Source of the DNA: Malus domestica | Lineage: Eukaryota > Streptophyta > Magnoliopsida > Rosales > Rosaceae | Direction: 5' to 3' | NCBI RefSeq assembly: GCF_042453785.1 | Contig: NC_091671.1 | Location: 7,634,001-7,698,000, forward strand | DNA length: 64,000 nucleotides | Part shown: positions 1 through 12,297 of the stretch, one piece after another | Position numbering within the stretch: position 1 is the stretch's first letter | How the letters are laid out: each line of letters starts with the position of its first letter | Translations under genes and position numbers: made by a program | The notes under the pieces: generated by a model | Seen by the model: the letters and a program-made list of their open reading frames with translations, nothing else | Databases searched by the model: none | What the model was told of the DNA's origin: nothing

Positions 1-403
1 TGGTTCTCATGATCCCGACGTCCTCTCGACCAACTAAGGGTATCAATGTGTTCTTGGGCTTACAAGGAACACAAAACCAACCTTCAAGTCTTCGATCTGT
101 GACTGGTTGAAGGGTTTGAGGGTTGTCCGTACAAGGTGTACGGAAAATGGATGAATTCCGAGAGAATAAAAGATAGAGAGGTCAATGGCAGTGATGTGGG
201 TGTGTGTGGTCTAGATTTTAGGTCACCAACTAAAAACAAGGAAAATCTAAGTCCTAATTGGGTCCAAAATCTAAGTTCTAATTGGGTCCAAACAATTAGG
301 ACTTAAAATGATTGGCCCATTTCACACACTCACGACCCAACGCTCAAGGGCTAAATCGACATTTCACGCCATCGATAAAAGTAATTCGGGACGGGTTGTG
401 ACA
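1..403. repeat. Possible 3' part of an LTR, cut by the window edge
   Basis: No coding potential is visible. The stretch ends in a GC-rich segment finishing with TTGTGACA at 396-403, which resembles the termini of plant Gypsy LTRs ending in TGACA. The 5' end and any TSD lie outside the window. The call rests on style only. Confidence 0.25.
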
Positions 404-879
404 AGAAGTATCTGCGGCGGCTAAGGTTTTTAAGTCCAAATCCCCTTTTGTTCCTATCCCAATTCCATTTCTCCTTCCATCCCAACCGACCAACCCTTCA
501 CCACCACCTAATTTCTTAATTTATGTTCTTTATTTTTGCAAATTTCCTAATTTTTAAATTTGACTAAGGTTTTTAATCTCAGCCCAAATTAACAATTGAT
601 GTGTATTGGATGAAAATTTTGAATTTCTAACAAATTATAGTTATTGCTATGATTTTGACCCTAATATATCAATTATGATTTTGACCACCATAAATTTGCA
701 ATTACAAACTAGGGAGGCATCTATATATAAGTTACAAGTAAATTTACGGTCATCTTTATAGCACCATCCTCGTACTCGTTCAGTTAATTTTGAATTTATT
801 ACATAGTGTTGTGTCTTTTGGACCTTGCTTCATAAGATTCAAAGACCTACAGGGATTGAGCTGAGATTTTATATCAAAT
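404..879. other. AT-rich intergenic DNA, nothing recognised
   Basis: No open frame of note, splice-bounded exon or terminal repeat was seen here. Confidence 0.5.
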
Positions 880-1695
880 TATATCTTTTTTGCAATTATT
901 TCATAAATAGTGAGTAATTTTGTAGTAGTTCTAGAAATATAATGTGTTATTTTAGTTTAATTTCAGAAATAGTGTGAGTTATTTTGCTATATTTCTAGAA
1001 ATAGTATTTATTTTGTTCCATTCCAAAGATAGTGTGGTTATTTTGGATTGTGGTTATTTTGGTTCAATTTTAGAAATAGTATTAGTTATTTTGCTCTAGT
1101 TCTAGAAATAGTGTGGGTTATTTTGGTTCATTTTTAAAAATAGTGTTAGTCATCATTTTCAGTGCAATGGGTGCTTTTATAAGACCAAGCAAGGTCTAAG
1201 TTTCAAACCTTATGAAACTGAACCAAGAATTAGGCATTATTTAGAAAACTTGACCAATAAGTAGATGCTATTTATGAAACTGGACCAATAAGTAGACATT
1301 ATTTATGAAACGAAACTAAGAATTAGGCATTTTTCCTAAAACTAAACCAATAAGTGGAAACTACTTATGAAATTGGACCAGACCAAGAACTATATACTAT
1401 TTAAGAAACATGACCAAGAACTAGGCATTATTGATGAAAGTGGACCAATAACTAGGCACTATTTATGAAACCGGACTAAGAAAAAGACATTATTTATGAA
1501 ACTTTACCAATTACTATACACTATTTATGAAACTGGATCCAATAACTAGGCACTATTTATGAAACATGACCAAGAACTAGGCACTATATATGAAATTGGA
1601 CCAAGAACTAGGCACTATTTATGAAACCGAACCAACAAATAGTATAGTACCGTTCAGTTTCATAAATAGTGTTTAGTTTCATAAACAGTGTATGT
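880..1695. repeat. Inverted pair of diverged ~40-bp repeat arrays
   Basis: From about 880 to 1150 the unit reads roughly TAGAAATAGTGTGGGTTATT followed by TTGGTTCAATT. From about 1210 to 1640 a similar unit appears in reverse-complement form, with cores such as CACTATTTATGAAACTGGAC and AAGAACTAGG. The orientation flips back near 1650-1690. Units are about 35-45 bp and diverged. The two arms face each other, so the block could fold on itself. No TSD was identified. Confidence 0.6.
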
Positions 1696-2789
1696 GATGG
1701 ACGTACGGGTTCCACGCGTCAGGTCTTTTTTTTCTTTATACTTTACAATTGTGTCCTTTTCATTAACACTACTAACATTCTCAATGAAAACTGTGAATCC
1801 TACTCTTGACATTGCACACTCTTTGACGTGGTATAATTTTACTTCTACATTTTTTACTTTTTAACCAACTAAGTTATAAGTCTTTATTATTTTAACCATA
1901 TTTAAAAGGACAAATTTAGTAAAATTCGGGATATATGTATACTAATAGGATGTCTAGATGCTTATGTTGTCAATTTGTCAAACGGTACCATTATTGATTG
2001 TGTATTTTTTTTATTAGAGTATGTCATTCTAATCCTTCTTAAAGAGAACTGCTAGACCCACCCCACAACCTTATTTACTCACCCCATCTTATAATCTCAC
2101 CCCTCATGAAAAGTTAAAAAAATTAAAACACTCTTTTCTCACCCACCATATTCCCAAAATGTCCATTAATTTAACTATTTTTCAAAAATTAAAAACTAGT
2201 ATGTTTCTAATGATTCTTCAAAAGAGTGTCGATATTAAACATGGCTGCCTTGCACTGAAGAAGAACAAAAGTAAAAACACCAACCTCTGAACTTAAATTG
2301 GAATTACTCTCTCCTTTCAAAATATCGTCCAAAATCATAGGAAACTCAGTGCCAGTTTTAGGTTCCACTGCATGTCTTCTCCAGTTCAAGATGGGAATTG
2401 GTAGTCCTGCACATCTGTAATGCCCAACCTCACAAGGCCTTTAATCCATGATGTCCGTATTCTCCAATGGAACAACTAGTACATTTGAAGATCTGGTGGT
2501 AATTAACAAAGAAGAAGGTTTGTAATCAACATTAAAAATAAAACCAATTGGGTAATTTACACTTTAATCCACTCCCTCGTGAAGGGTTTAAGACTTACAA
2601 GCTGCCAAAGAAAGCTAGTGCGTTCTCTTCGTGTTCTTTAACTTTTTTCTTTTGGCTATAAAATATTTAGGATTAATTTTTAATAGGGCTTTAGAAGTCA
2701 TTTTACAAAAGGTTAAATGTGTCATTAAATTTTTCATCAAAATGTGGGTCAGGAAATAGGAGTGTGTGGTGGGTATAACAGCTCTCCTT
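1696..2789. other. Intergenic DNA, nothing recognised
   Basis: AT-rich sequence. The minus-strand frame around 2207-2389 has no recognisable domain and looks like chance. Confidence 0.5.
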
Positions 2790-3225
2790 CTTAAAATAAG
2801 AAGACACTATTTATGAAACTGGACCCAAAATTAGACAATATTTATGAAATCAAATCAAGAATGGGACATTATTTCAAAAACTAAACCAATAAGTGAAAAC
2901 TATTTAGGAAACTAGACCAAGAAAGAAACATTATTTATGAAACTAGACCAAGAAATAGACACTATTTATGGAACTAGACAAAAAATTAGGCACTATTTAT
3001 GAAATTGGACCAAGAACAAGGCCACTATTTATGAAAGTGGACTAAGAACTAGGCACTATTTATGAAATTGAATCAAGAACTAGGCCACCATTTATGAAAT
3101 TGGACTAATAAGGAGACACTATTTATGAAATTAGACTAATAAGTAGACATCGTTTATAAAACCCAATCAAGAATGAGGCTCTATTTCTAAAACTAAACCA
3201 ATAGGTGGAAACTATTTGTAGTAGT
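2790..3225. repeat. Second array of the ~40-bp repeat
   Basis: About ten diverged units with the same core as the 1210-1640 array (ACTATTTATGAAACTGGACC and AAGAACTAGGC type), all in one orientation. It lies about 1.1 kb from the first block, separated by unrelated sequence, so the two blocks may be parts of one element split by an insertion. Confidence 0.6.
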
Positions 3226-3794
3226 TCAAGGTCCGACATTTCCAGTCTATTTGTTTCTTCGCCGGATCACATTTCTCAACTCACAATAGTTTTAAGTTTA
3301 TACTTTGCTAATTACAAAATAATGTAGTCCTAGGCGTAGACAAGTTAACTAGACAATGTAAACATTCATATTCAAACTCTTTTTTATGTAACAATATTAT
3401 ATTAAAATATCACTCGATTGGGAAATATTGTTACAAGCAAATCCCACATTTGCGGAGTTTGAGAGAAAAAGATGATTCCACATTTCCGCTTGTGCGGCAA
3501 AGTCAACGATGATGATATATGTAATCACCATCATTATTAAGAGGTTAAAAAAATTCCCTCATATATCTTAAATCCGGTTTCCTTTTCCTGCCCAACACCA
3601 ATTGTATTAAAAAAATTAAAATAAAAGGCATGCACAAGAACATGATCATGATAATTTTACCGGATCAACGAAGGGAGTCATGATGAACCAAGGTGCAACG
3701 CTATTGGTCCTTGTATTATCATTCGCCCACTCACATGCCAAGTTTTTTGCTAATTGATTCATGGCACTTCAGATACAATAGAGAAAAGCCATAC

Positions 3795-4556
3795 TTTAGG
3801 GTCTTCTCGTCCTGAAGAAGAAGAAAAAAAAAATCTAGCCACTCATCTTTCTCCTTTTACCAAACCTTAAATCTACAAACTCCGTAGTTGCTGCCCTTTG
3901 CTCCGATTGGAGGCTGGTGGCAATCTCTCTCCCCATTTTTCTAGCCTCCCTCCTTTATCTTCTCATAGATGGTTGCTTGTTTATTTTTCGTTTTAGTATT
4001 TTCGTCAATAAGTGTCTCCTTGGTGATGTTTTGTGTGAGTCTTTCTTCATGAGTATTTTAGTTTTGTATTGGTGTGTTGTCGGCTCCTTATGTGTATATT
4101 TTGTTGGAATTGGTTCACAGATTGTGTTGTGCTCAAAATTTATGTTGGTGTGGATACTAGTTGGTTCGTTGTCAGTTCCTCTTTGAAGTAGGAGTTGTTG
4201 TTGTTGTCAAAGAGTGTCCTCATGTTCATTATATTCGAGGCTTTGTGCGCAGAAGTTCTCAAATGCTAATTGGCGAAGTGCTTGATCTTTTCACCAGGAA
4301 TGGAGTTTCTTTTACTTTGAGTTTTATTTGAGTCCTCTGAATTTGGGTGTGGATGAGTTCAAAACTTTGATGCATTACTTTACTTATCCTTGGGCTTGTC
4401 TCGCCTAATTCACGAGTATGGTGACAATTAGTTAGCCAAGTTAGCCTTTTATGTTTTGTTAAAGTTTCTTTTGATTGAAAACTTTTTGAATGTTATCTTG
4501 AATGTCCTCTTTCAAATTTGTATCAATTCTTAATATTATAATAAAACCGCTATCAC
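3795..4556. other. Inserted DNA of unknown class in pseudogene intron 3
   Basis: Similarity to the intact gene stops near 3795 and the intron continues as unrelated, T-rich sequence. The plus frame at 3917-4186 is hydrophobic only because of T-richness and no domain is recognised. It could be the 3' part of a LINE, but no diagnostic motif was found. Confidence 0.3.
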
Positions 4557-6125
4557 CACTACAACAAAACACTTTGCTCGGCGAAATAAGTTCGTTGCGC
4601 AAAACCTTGTGCGACGAAATTTTGATCGCGCATGGTTCCTCTTGCAAAGCTTGTGACGATAAGGTTTGCGCGACGAAAATTAATCTTTGTCTTTGCGCGA
4701 CGAATTAGTTTATCTCGCAAAGTATCTTTGCGTGACGAAGTAGTTTGTCGCGCAAAGTAGCTTTGTGTGACGAAGTAGTTTGTCGTGCAAAGTAGCTTTA
4801 CTTGACGAAATATTTTTAATTTTAAATTTTTGTTTTTAATTTTTTTTAATTAAAATTAATTAATTTAATATTTTGCGTGACGAAATATTTTGTTGTGCAA
4901 GGTTTTTGACTTTTTGTTTTATTATTTCTCTTATATTAATTGTTTACACCACGAAATATTTGGTAGCGCAAGATTTTTCGAATTTTTACTTTTCTAATTT
5001 AATTTAATTGTATGATTTTATTTTTTTTAATATTTTAATTTAAATTGACATATTCAAAATAAAATTACATATGAAAAATAGTGATCAAATTATCCAATAT
5101 ATATAATATATTCAAAATATACACAAAAATTAACAAAGTACAATAATAAAATCTTAATACAACTCTTTTGTGGTGGTAGTGGTGGGGAATATGTTTCGAT
5201 AGCGTCATAATCCTTAACTTTAGCTGTCAAAGTTTTGACGATTCCCTACAAAAAAAATATATATGGTCAAATAACAAAAAATTGGCATAATCTCCCCTAA
5301 AATTGGTATACCCCAAATCCGACCCCAAACTCCACTCCTCATCCTATACTCGAGCCCAAACCCCGCACCAAACTCAAAACTAACTCCAAAAACACATATT
5401 AATGAAAAAAATTAAAATTTGGGAAGAATATACCTTTTGGCAAGATTGAGAGTGAGTGAGAATAAGAGGGAGGAGTAAGTGTGAGAGAATTAGAGGAGAT
5501 AGTGAGAGAGAGATGAGAGAGTGAGTGAGAGTGAGAGATGGTTAAGAGAGATTACGTGAGAGGAGTGAGTGTGAGAGAGAGGGTCAGATTTGGGGAGAGG
5601 GAAAGAGACAGGAGAGGTAAGAGTAGAGAAAGACATTGAGAAAATTGTGGATGAGTTATTTTGGTTTTAAAATCGTATCACTTTGCGTGACAAAGGATAT
5701 GAGTTTGCGCAACGAAATATTGGTTGTGCAAAGTCTTAAAAAAAATTTTAAAAAAAATCCCGCGTCCTTTTTTTTGCCCGCCCAAATTTTTCGAGTTTTG
5801 CGCGACTAAGTATTGGTCGTGCAAAGTTTTGCGAGACCACTAAAAAAAATTCCCACGGCCCATTTTTGGTGCCCGCCCAAATTTTTAGAGTTTTGCGCAA
5901 CGAAGTGTTGGTCGCATAAAGTTTCGTTCAACCACTTGAAAAAAATGTCCCGCGTCCCATTTTTGGTAATTTTTAGAGTTTGGTCGCGCAAAGTTTTGCG
6001 TGACGAAAAATTGGTTGCTCAAAGTCTTAAAAAAAAATTTAATTCTCGTGTCCCATTTTTTGCTCCTGTCCAAATTTAAGGATTTTGCGTGGCGAATTAT
6101 TGGTTCGTCGCGCAAAATTTATAAA
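4557..6125. mobile_element. CACTA-like DNA transposon fragment with subterminal repeats
   Basis: A left terminus CACTACAACAAAA begins at 4557, the hallmark end of plant CACTA (En/Spm) elements. It is followed by dense subterminal repeats with core TTTGCGCGACGAAA in both orientations, clustered at 4575-4930 and again at 5680-6115. The centre is AT-rich with a GA-rich block (5440-5650). No matching right-hand TTGTAGTG end was found, so the element is truncated or its end has decayed. No transposase frame is present. It sits in intron 3 of the dehydrogenase pseudogene. Confidence 0.55.
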
Positions 6126-6593
6126 AATATTTTTATAAATAATAAAAAATTTACTGAAAATGTGACTTTACTCCCTTGAAATTCAATTTTTTTTTATATA
6201 AAACCCACAATAATATATTTTTCTAACAAAAACCCGATCTGTACTACAATAATAAATTTAAAGCTACATAATAAATATATATACCATTCAATTTCTTAAG
6301 ACCTTTAGTGGCAACATATATAGATCCAATATCTATTGAGACCACACCTGCAGTAGAGGACAAAAAACGATGTTAGCAGCTCCTGCAGCTTTGAGAAAAG
6401 GATGTGAAAGTTGGCACAAGTGGTAAGCAGATTCAAGATTGGTACTCATTATGAATGAGTAATCTTTAGCTGTGTACTCTAGCGTTGCTTTCGGTTTGAC
6501 AATCCCCACATTGTTTTGTTCATGCAGGAAATCTCACGGGGAGGGGTCCTTGGCTCGAGCACACAGCTCCCTGAGGAGTTGGAACTTTGGTTG

Positions 6594-6825
6594 TGTTGGA
6601 AAATATTAGTATTTAGGTTTACCTTAATGTTTAGAATTAGGTTTTGTTAGAGATTATGATTATTTTATTATAAATAGGGTGATTTGTTATTCATTAGAAA
6701 AAAAAAAAAAAAATCATTCACAATGTAGTCTCTTAGAGTTTTGTAGCCGTTTCGGCATTCTAGTTTGTTTAATAATATTTTTATTATTTTGTTAGTCTTA
6801 TCCGTTGCACACTCTGATATTCAAC
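6594..6825 (+). repeat. 5' LTR of the short LTR element
   Basis: About 232 bp, with a poly-A-rich block near 6700 and a GTAGCCGTTTCGGCATTC segment shared exactly with the right LTR. Confidence 0.85.
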
Positions 6826-7859
6826 TTGGTATCAGAGCAGGCTCAATCCTTAAGGATTTGATCTGCTTTGGTTGTTATCAGTTTTGTCTAGTATGTTGCT
6901 TCTGTTCTGTTGTTGTTTAGGTTTAGTTTGATACTAAAAAAAAAAAAAATTGATGAAGCTTTGTCGTGCTTCGCGGTTTTCCATCCGCATCAGATCACCT
7001 GGCACCTGCAAGCACACCGTCACACCACCATTTGCTGCCGCTTGAACCCACCTTCAACCTCGATCCATCATTGTCTTCCTCACTGTCCACCATTGGTTTT
7101 GACGAAGCCCAGATCCGAGAACCCAAACTCGGATCGAGTTCATCTTTGCCCTGCACTCTGCCTGCACTTGTACACGCAATCAACTTCCATAAGTCGAATC
7201 TGTCAACCCTTGGATCACTGCCGCTATTTCAAATCTGCAGGCCCATACACCATGAACTAGACCCATGAACCCAATCTGCACGCTGTCGTTGCAACTAGAA
7301 ACCCAGCACATCTGCCGTTCGAATCCACCCCGCCGCCAAGCCTGCAACCACACCTCGGAGTCTGAGTTTAGAATGTTGGTCTGCAAATTTTTTGCACCCA
7401 GGTTGCCACCTACTGCTGCACCCTTGAACGCTACTGTTGGAACACGCTCTAGCTGCAACCTGAGAGTTTGTCTCCGCCAGTCTAGAAACAAAAATAAGGA
7501 AAATGAGAGAAAATAAAAGGAAAAAATTGTTTGCTGTTAGTTTTAGGCCCACATGAGCAAGAAAAAAAAAACATAGTTAAGTTTGTTTTTTGGCCACACA
7601 AGTTGTTGGCATTGTTCGCACAATTGAGATATGGAAATCTCGTCCGTTTAGTGACGAGTTCTTTCCATAGTCTCAATACTGGCCAGTTTGCCAGCAAGAA
7701 TCAGTTTGCTAGTTCGTCTGTCTGTCCGCGTTGCAGAGCCTGCCTGTCTGTCTGTCAACGTTGTGGAACCTGCCTGTCTGTCTGTCCACCTAACGGAGCC
7801 AATCTATATCTGCTTGTTTGCAAACCCATGTCGTATGCCACCATGAGTTTGACGGGGGG

Positions 7860-8110
7860 TGTTGGAAAATATTAGTATTTAGGTTTACTTTAATGTTTGG
7901 TTTTCTAAGCTTAACCCATTAAAATTAGGTTTTGTTAGAGATTAGGATTAGTTTATTATAAATAGGGTGGTTTGTTATTCATTAGAAAGAAAAAAAAGTC
8001 ATTTACAGTGTAGCCTCTTAGGGTTTTGTAGCCGTTTCGGCATTCTAGTTTGTTTAATAATATTTTTATTATTTTGTTAGTCTTGTCCGTTGCGCACTCT
8101 GATATTCAAC
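7860..8110 (+). repeat. 3' LTR of the short LTR element
   Basis: About 251 bp. It aligns with 6594-6825 over its full length apart from an extra ~22-bp segment near 7900-7920. Confidence 0.85.
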
Positions 8111-10096
8111 TATTGTCGGACTCCGACTTGCTGAGATGCTGCAAAGGGAGGATAAAGTTATAGTTCTAAAAGGTACCTTTGTGGGGGCCTTAGGTGTAAG
8201 CCTTGAGGCTCGTAATCAAAACTAAGTGCTAAGGCGTGCCACTGCCATCTCTGTATGACAGATGTAGAACAAGTGTATTTAAGCCGATTACTTGCGCCCC
8301 AAGTTATTCTGACTTCTTGTTATCAAAGGATTGTTGTAGATGGGTTAAGTTTACATTAAGGTCTTTTCTATGCCTTGAGATCAAGGACTTTTAGTTCGTT
8401 ATCTTGCATGCTTAAAGGGTGGAGGTCCAGATCTGCTTAAGTCATCAACTTTAATTTACTTTTAATCTTTTTATGACAATAAAACCACTAAGTGAATCAA
8501 ATCTGAGAACTGATGGAACTATGGATCATCGAAAGACTGGAAATGACTTGAATAGATACTGGGGAATACATTATAACACCAGATCTATTAATTGAAAGAC
8601 AAAACGAGGAGAGGCGGGCAATGTTAAATGTCATGCGGTCTCTTCTTTGTTGTAGTTGCAAAGGGTTAGGTACTAAAAGAGAGATGAGTGGTAAATGAGT
8701 TTACACAAGAGAATCGATACTACATCATTTAGAGAAGGTAGCAAAGCTTTTACATAGACAAAAGATGTCTTTCTAAAGGAAGTCTAAGGCTAAAAGGGTT
8801 GCAGAATCTGGATAAAGCACGACTTTCTGGATATTTACTTGACTGAGAGGCAAGTTGTATGTTTGTTTGTTTGATTGGTTGAGTGTCTATATCTCTGGGC
8901 CCTCTTTCTCCTTTTATAGTTGAATTAACCCGACTGTACTGTTTCTGCTATTGCCCGAAAGCAACTGATGGGTAGTGAGTTATCAGCATTTTTACATGTT
9001 CTGCCATTCAAAAAGTGTTTTTGGGTATGGAGTAGGTGGATTTCCATCAGTTGTCACTTCTCTTGTAAGCACCTAACCTTTACATTAAATGAGGAGCCAT
9101 CATTTTGTCTCAAGATGGGTATCTAGGCTCGACTCTGGGCCTCCGGGCAAGATCTCCTTTATTGGGCTCTTTTGGACTTTCATTCCTTTAAGTCCAAAGT
9201 TAAATATTAATCCAAACATATTTATCTATAACAAGACATTATTGGAAAGGTGTAGCATAACATAACGATTTTAGTTTATATGTATTGCTGAAAAATGCAT
9301 TAAAGTTATGTGTATTAAACATAAAAAGTATGTACATACATGTGTGGAACGTTTGAGTTTTTAAAAAAGTACAATTTTGCAAATTATGGAAATGTTTACA
9401 ACAAACAGAAATATTTTAAAAAATATATATTTACAAGGATATTAAGTTTGCCATCAAAGAGTGATGATCATTCATGATTTATGCATATATGTTAATTCAA
9501 CTAATCAGTCTTCTACTTACAAAGATGTTAAGTTCGCCATCAAAGAGTGATGAGACCTTGTTTATAAGCTCCTCTCTTTGGGTTTTTGACACCACATCAC
9601 AGACCGAGCCAGTGACTTGAAAACCCTTCTTCTCCCATTCAGTGACTTGAAAACCCTTCTTCTCCCACTGACTCAGGCAGTCATTAAGTTCAATTTCATT
9701 TCGCGAATTCTTCCACTATTGCATACCTATATAATTACATTATCAACTTCAACATAGAGTAGTAAAATTAAGATAAAAAATTGGAACACTTGTCCTTAAA
9801 TTTTGGTATCTCATTGAGCTTTAGTCATTGAATTAAACATTTGTGGATATTGGTCTTTGAACTAGTAGCCGGAGCAATAGTATTTTTGGATAACTTTCTT
9901 ATCACTTATGTCCATTATTTTTCCCCTATTTGTTTCTTATTTTGAAAGGAAGTTCTAACAATTTTAACCAATAGGACTATTGTTTTATATTGTGACAAGT
10001 TTATGAACTAAAGTCTCCAGTTGAACCAATTCAAGATCAAAGCTCCAATTAGAAAAAATAAAGTGAACATTGCATTGCATGTAAAAGAAAAACTGA

Positions 10097-10687
10097 AAAT
10101 ATCCCGTCTCTCTCCTCTCTCCCATTCGATGTACTCCCTTCCCTATTCCCTCTTCAATCCTCTTTTCTTTGTTGCCTTTCCAGTCCCTTCCCGCTTTTAT
10201 CCATCATAGCCACCACCTCTATCCTTCTCCCTCCGGCCAAGACAAATCGATCTCTCCTGCCTCTTCAATCCTCTCTTCTTTGTTGCCTCTTCAATCTTAT
10301 CTCTTCTCACTTGCATCCATCATAGCACCATAGCCACCACATCTTCCCTATGGTCGTTGGATCTCGGGTTTGAGACCGCCAACATGATTAGCCTCTGTCA
10401 GCATGAGTTTGGAGGAAGGACTTGGTAAATAGCCAAAGGAGTCGCCGCTAGGGAAGTGAGGGATGCGGTGGTAAGGAAATTGGTCTTTCGCTGTTGGGGA
10501 TGGGAGGGATGCGGTGGTCGGGTAATTGTTTGGGCTGGGCGTTTGACTTTTTCTATTTGGATTAGTTTTGAGAAAATGCATACCAAACAAGGTTTTGAAT
10601 TTAAAAATTTTAAATCAAAACATGTTATTTTTAGAAAAAATTAAAATTTTGAGTTTCGTTCTCAAGTTAGATACCAAACAGGCCCTA
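10097..10687. mobile_element. Insertion in intron 1 of the pseudogene, MITE-like right end
   Basis: Intron 1 of the intact paralogue is continuous at the homologous point, so about 590 bp are inserted here. The right end, read on the minus strand, starts AGGGCCTGTTTGGTATC, a terminus common among plant hAT and Harbinger derivatives. A similar segment in reverse sense (TTTGGTATGCATTTTC on the minus strand) lies near 10570-10590. The left end is CT-rich. No clear TSD and no coding capacity. Confidence 0.45.
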
Positions 10688-10859
10688 AAAGATTAATGGT
10701 TTTAACTATCCAAATTTAGAGAAGCTAACCCAATTCCTTTGGTTCCACCAGTGACGAGCAGTCATTCCCTCAAGAGACCATCTTCTGCCTCTGCTGCTCA
10801 TCTCTCTCTCTCTCTGCTTTCTAACCCTCATGCACAATACTAGTGGTGCTGCCATTTAA

Positions 10860-12297
10860 TACTGGTTTTGATTACTACCAGATATTGGGTGGCCAGCATA
10901 AAAAGTACACGAACTGTTTCATGCATGCACCTACTTAGTAGCTGCTCGGATCCTGAAAATCCGATTACAAACACATCGGCCATTGCCGCTACTGTTTGCT
11001 CCTAGTATTTGCGGTATGCATAATTATAGTTATGATGATTTTTTTAATTAAGTACACCGTACACGTCGAGAAATGCTAGAAAGATTTTTTTTTTTTTTTT
11101 TTTTTTTTACTGAAAATGTAACTTTAGCTTTTGAAATTTAACTTTTTTTTAATACAATCTAACATAATTTTTTTTTGTTCGAATAAAATTTAGTGACTAG
11201 ACTCTACATAAGCAAATTCATTAATTATATTTAACTAATTAGACATCATACATCTTTTCAATGCCGAAAATACCGCTATTTAAATATTTGATATACACAA
11301 TTAATTCCATGCCAATTGTAAAAGGATTAATAATTTTACAAAAGAAAAATAAACATTAATGTTATAAATTCATTGTCTAATATATATAAAAATAAAACAT
11401 GCCTATAATAGGCCAATAAGCCTAATAATTGACTCATGTGCATGTTTTAGCACATTATTCATTGCCTAACATCCCTAATATATCCAATAATTGACTTATC
11501 CCTAATATGCCTAATTGTTGTGACCTAAAATTTAGAGAGGGAGTGTGTGGCGTAGAGAGAAGAAAAAGGTTTGAGGAATTATGTGATGTGATTTCTTATT
11601 GTTGGAATCAAGTTCACGCACCTTAGCAATTGTGAGCAAGCCAGAGACCCAATAGGGTGTTGGTCAAAGGTCCTTTGATGGTCAAGTTAGTGAGCAATAA
11701 TAAAACTTAAGCAGTGGGCAAGAAAGTTAGAGTGCAATAATTGCGTTACCAGAGACGAATCCTAAAAGAGTGTACTTATAGCAATGGGGAGAAAGACCTT
11801 TTTAGGATATAACTTTGTATTACACCATGAGAATCCAGAGGATATCTAGAAGTAGATATTGCATCATCTTGGGAGTGTCATTACTTGCGGAGCACGCCAA
11901 TTCCTAGATTGTTGGAACTTCAAGAATATGAGAAACCAAGTTGATTCCATGTTGGATCAGGTTCTCATATCTTGCGGAACAAGCATGGTGAATCTCAACG
12001 AAGTCATTCGAGTTTCGCCACTGCTGCAAAACAAGATGATGGTGGCATCACTACTTTGTTAATCCAGCTTTGCTCAGAGCTGTTGAATCCATGATCGGAC
12101 ATCTAAGGTACTTGTATTCTGATTTTCCTGACTCCAACCTAGAAAATCATGGTGTCATACTCATGCCTAATTCCTTTATTTCTAGTAATAAGGAGGAGAT
12201 AATAACTTGCCCTCCAAGTAATACAAAGTCAGAGAGGAAAGATCTTCTAGATCCTAAAGGATTTCTAACTTATCTTTACTAGGATTTACATAATCGC
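10860..12297. other. AT-rich intergenic DNA, nothing recognised
   Basis: Contains a 20+ nt T-run near 11084. A segment near 11107-11150 resembles one at 6172-6215 (TTACTGAAAATGT core). The plus frames at 11859-12282 show no domain and were not called. Confidence 0.4.

Larger units (their letters stand above)
6594..8110 (+). mobile_element. Short non-autonomous LTR retrotransposon (TRIM/deleted Copia type)
   Basis: Two direct repeats, 6594-6825 and 7860-8110, start with TGTTGGAAAATATTAG and end with CTGATATTCAAC; the left copy lacks about 20 bp present in the right. Directly after the left LTR is TGGTATCAGAGC (6827-6838), the standard initiator-Met tRNA primer-binding site of plant Copia elements. 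Directly before the right LTR is a polypurine tract GACGGGGGG (7851-7859). The ~1.03-kb interior has no gag or pol domain; its frames (for example 6910-7260 and 7265-7516) look like chance. It is non-autonomous and must be mobilised in trans. A 5-bp TSD is not clear (GGTTG against TATTG). Confidence 0.85.
6517..9237. mobile_element. Outer insertion in pseudogene intron 2, possibly an LTR
   Basis: Alignment with the intact gene breaks at about 6516 (CCCCACATTGTTT) and resumes at about 9238 (GGAAAGGTGTAGCAT). Everything between is inserted. A short LTR element (6594-8110) is nested inside it. The outer sequence has a Pol II-like leader at 8880-8935 and ends near CTATAACA, compatible with an LTR on the minus strand. 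I could not identify its TSD, so the class is unsure. Confidence 0.4.
3661..10801 (-). pseudogene. Tropinone-reductase-like dehydrogenase pseudogene (dead paralogue)
   Basis: This is a decayed copy of the intact minus-strand gene at 17523-20867. Homologous exons are exon 1 at 10801-10730, exon 2 at 9726-9521, exon 3 at 6516-6303 and exon 4 at 3767-3661; exon 5 was not found. Exon 1 has lost two bases in the region coding for the start of the Rossmann glycine motif, shifting the frame. Exon 2 carries a 30-bp tandem duplication and a 32-bp deletion. The exon 4 acceptor is altered. Introns are swollen by insertions: one in intron 1 (10097-10687), nested elements in intron 2 (about 6517-9237) and a CACTA-like unit in intron 3 (4557-6125). 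Intron sequence next to the exons is also alignable to the intact gene, showing a genomic (DNA-level) duplication rather than a retrocopy. Confidence 0.92.

Noticed and set aside
3917..4186. 89-aa hydrophobic plus-strand ORF
   Set aside because: Uses a GTG start in a eukaryotic context, and its hydrophobicity follows from T-rich sequence.
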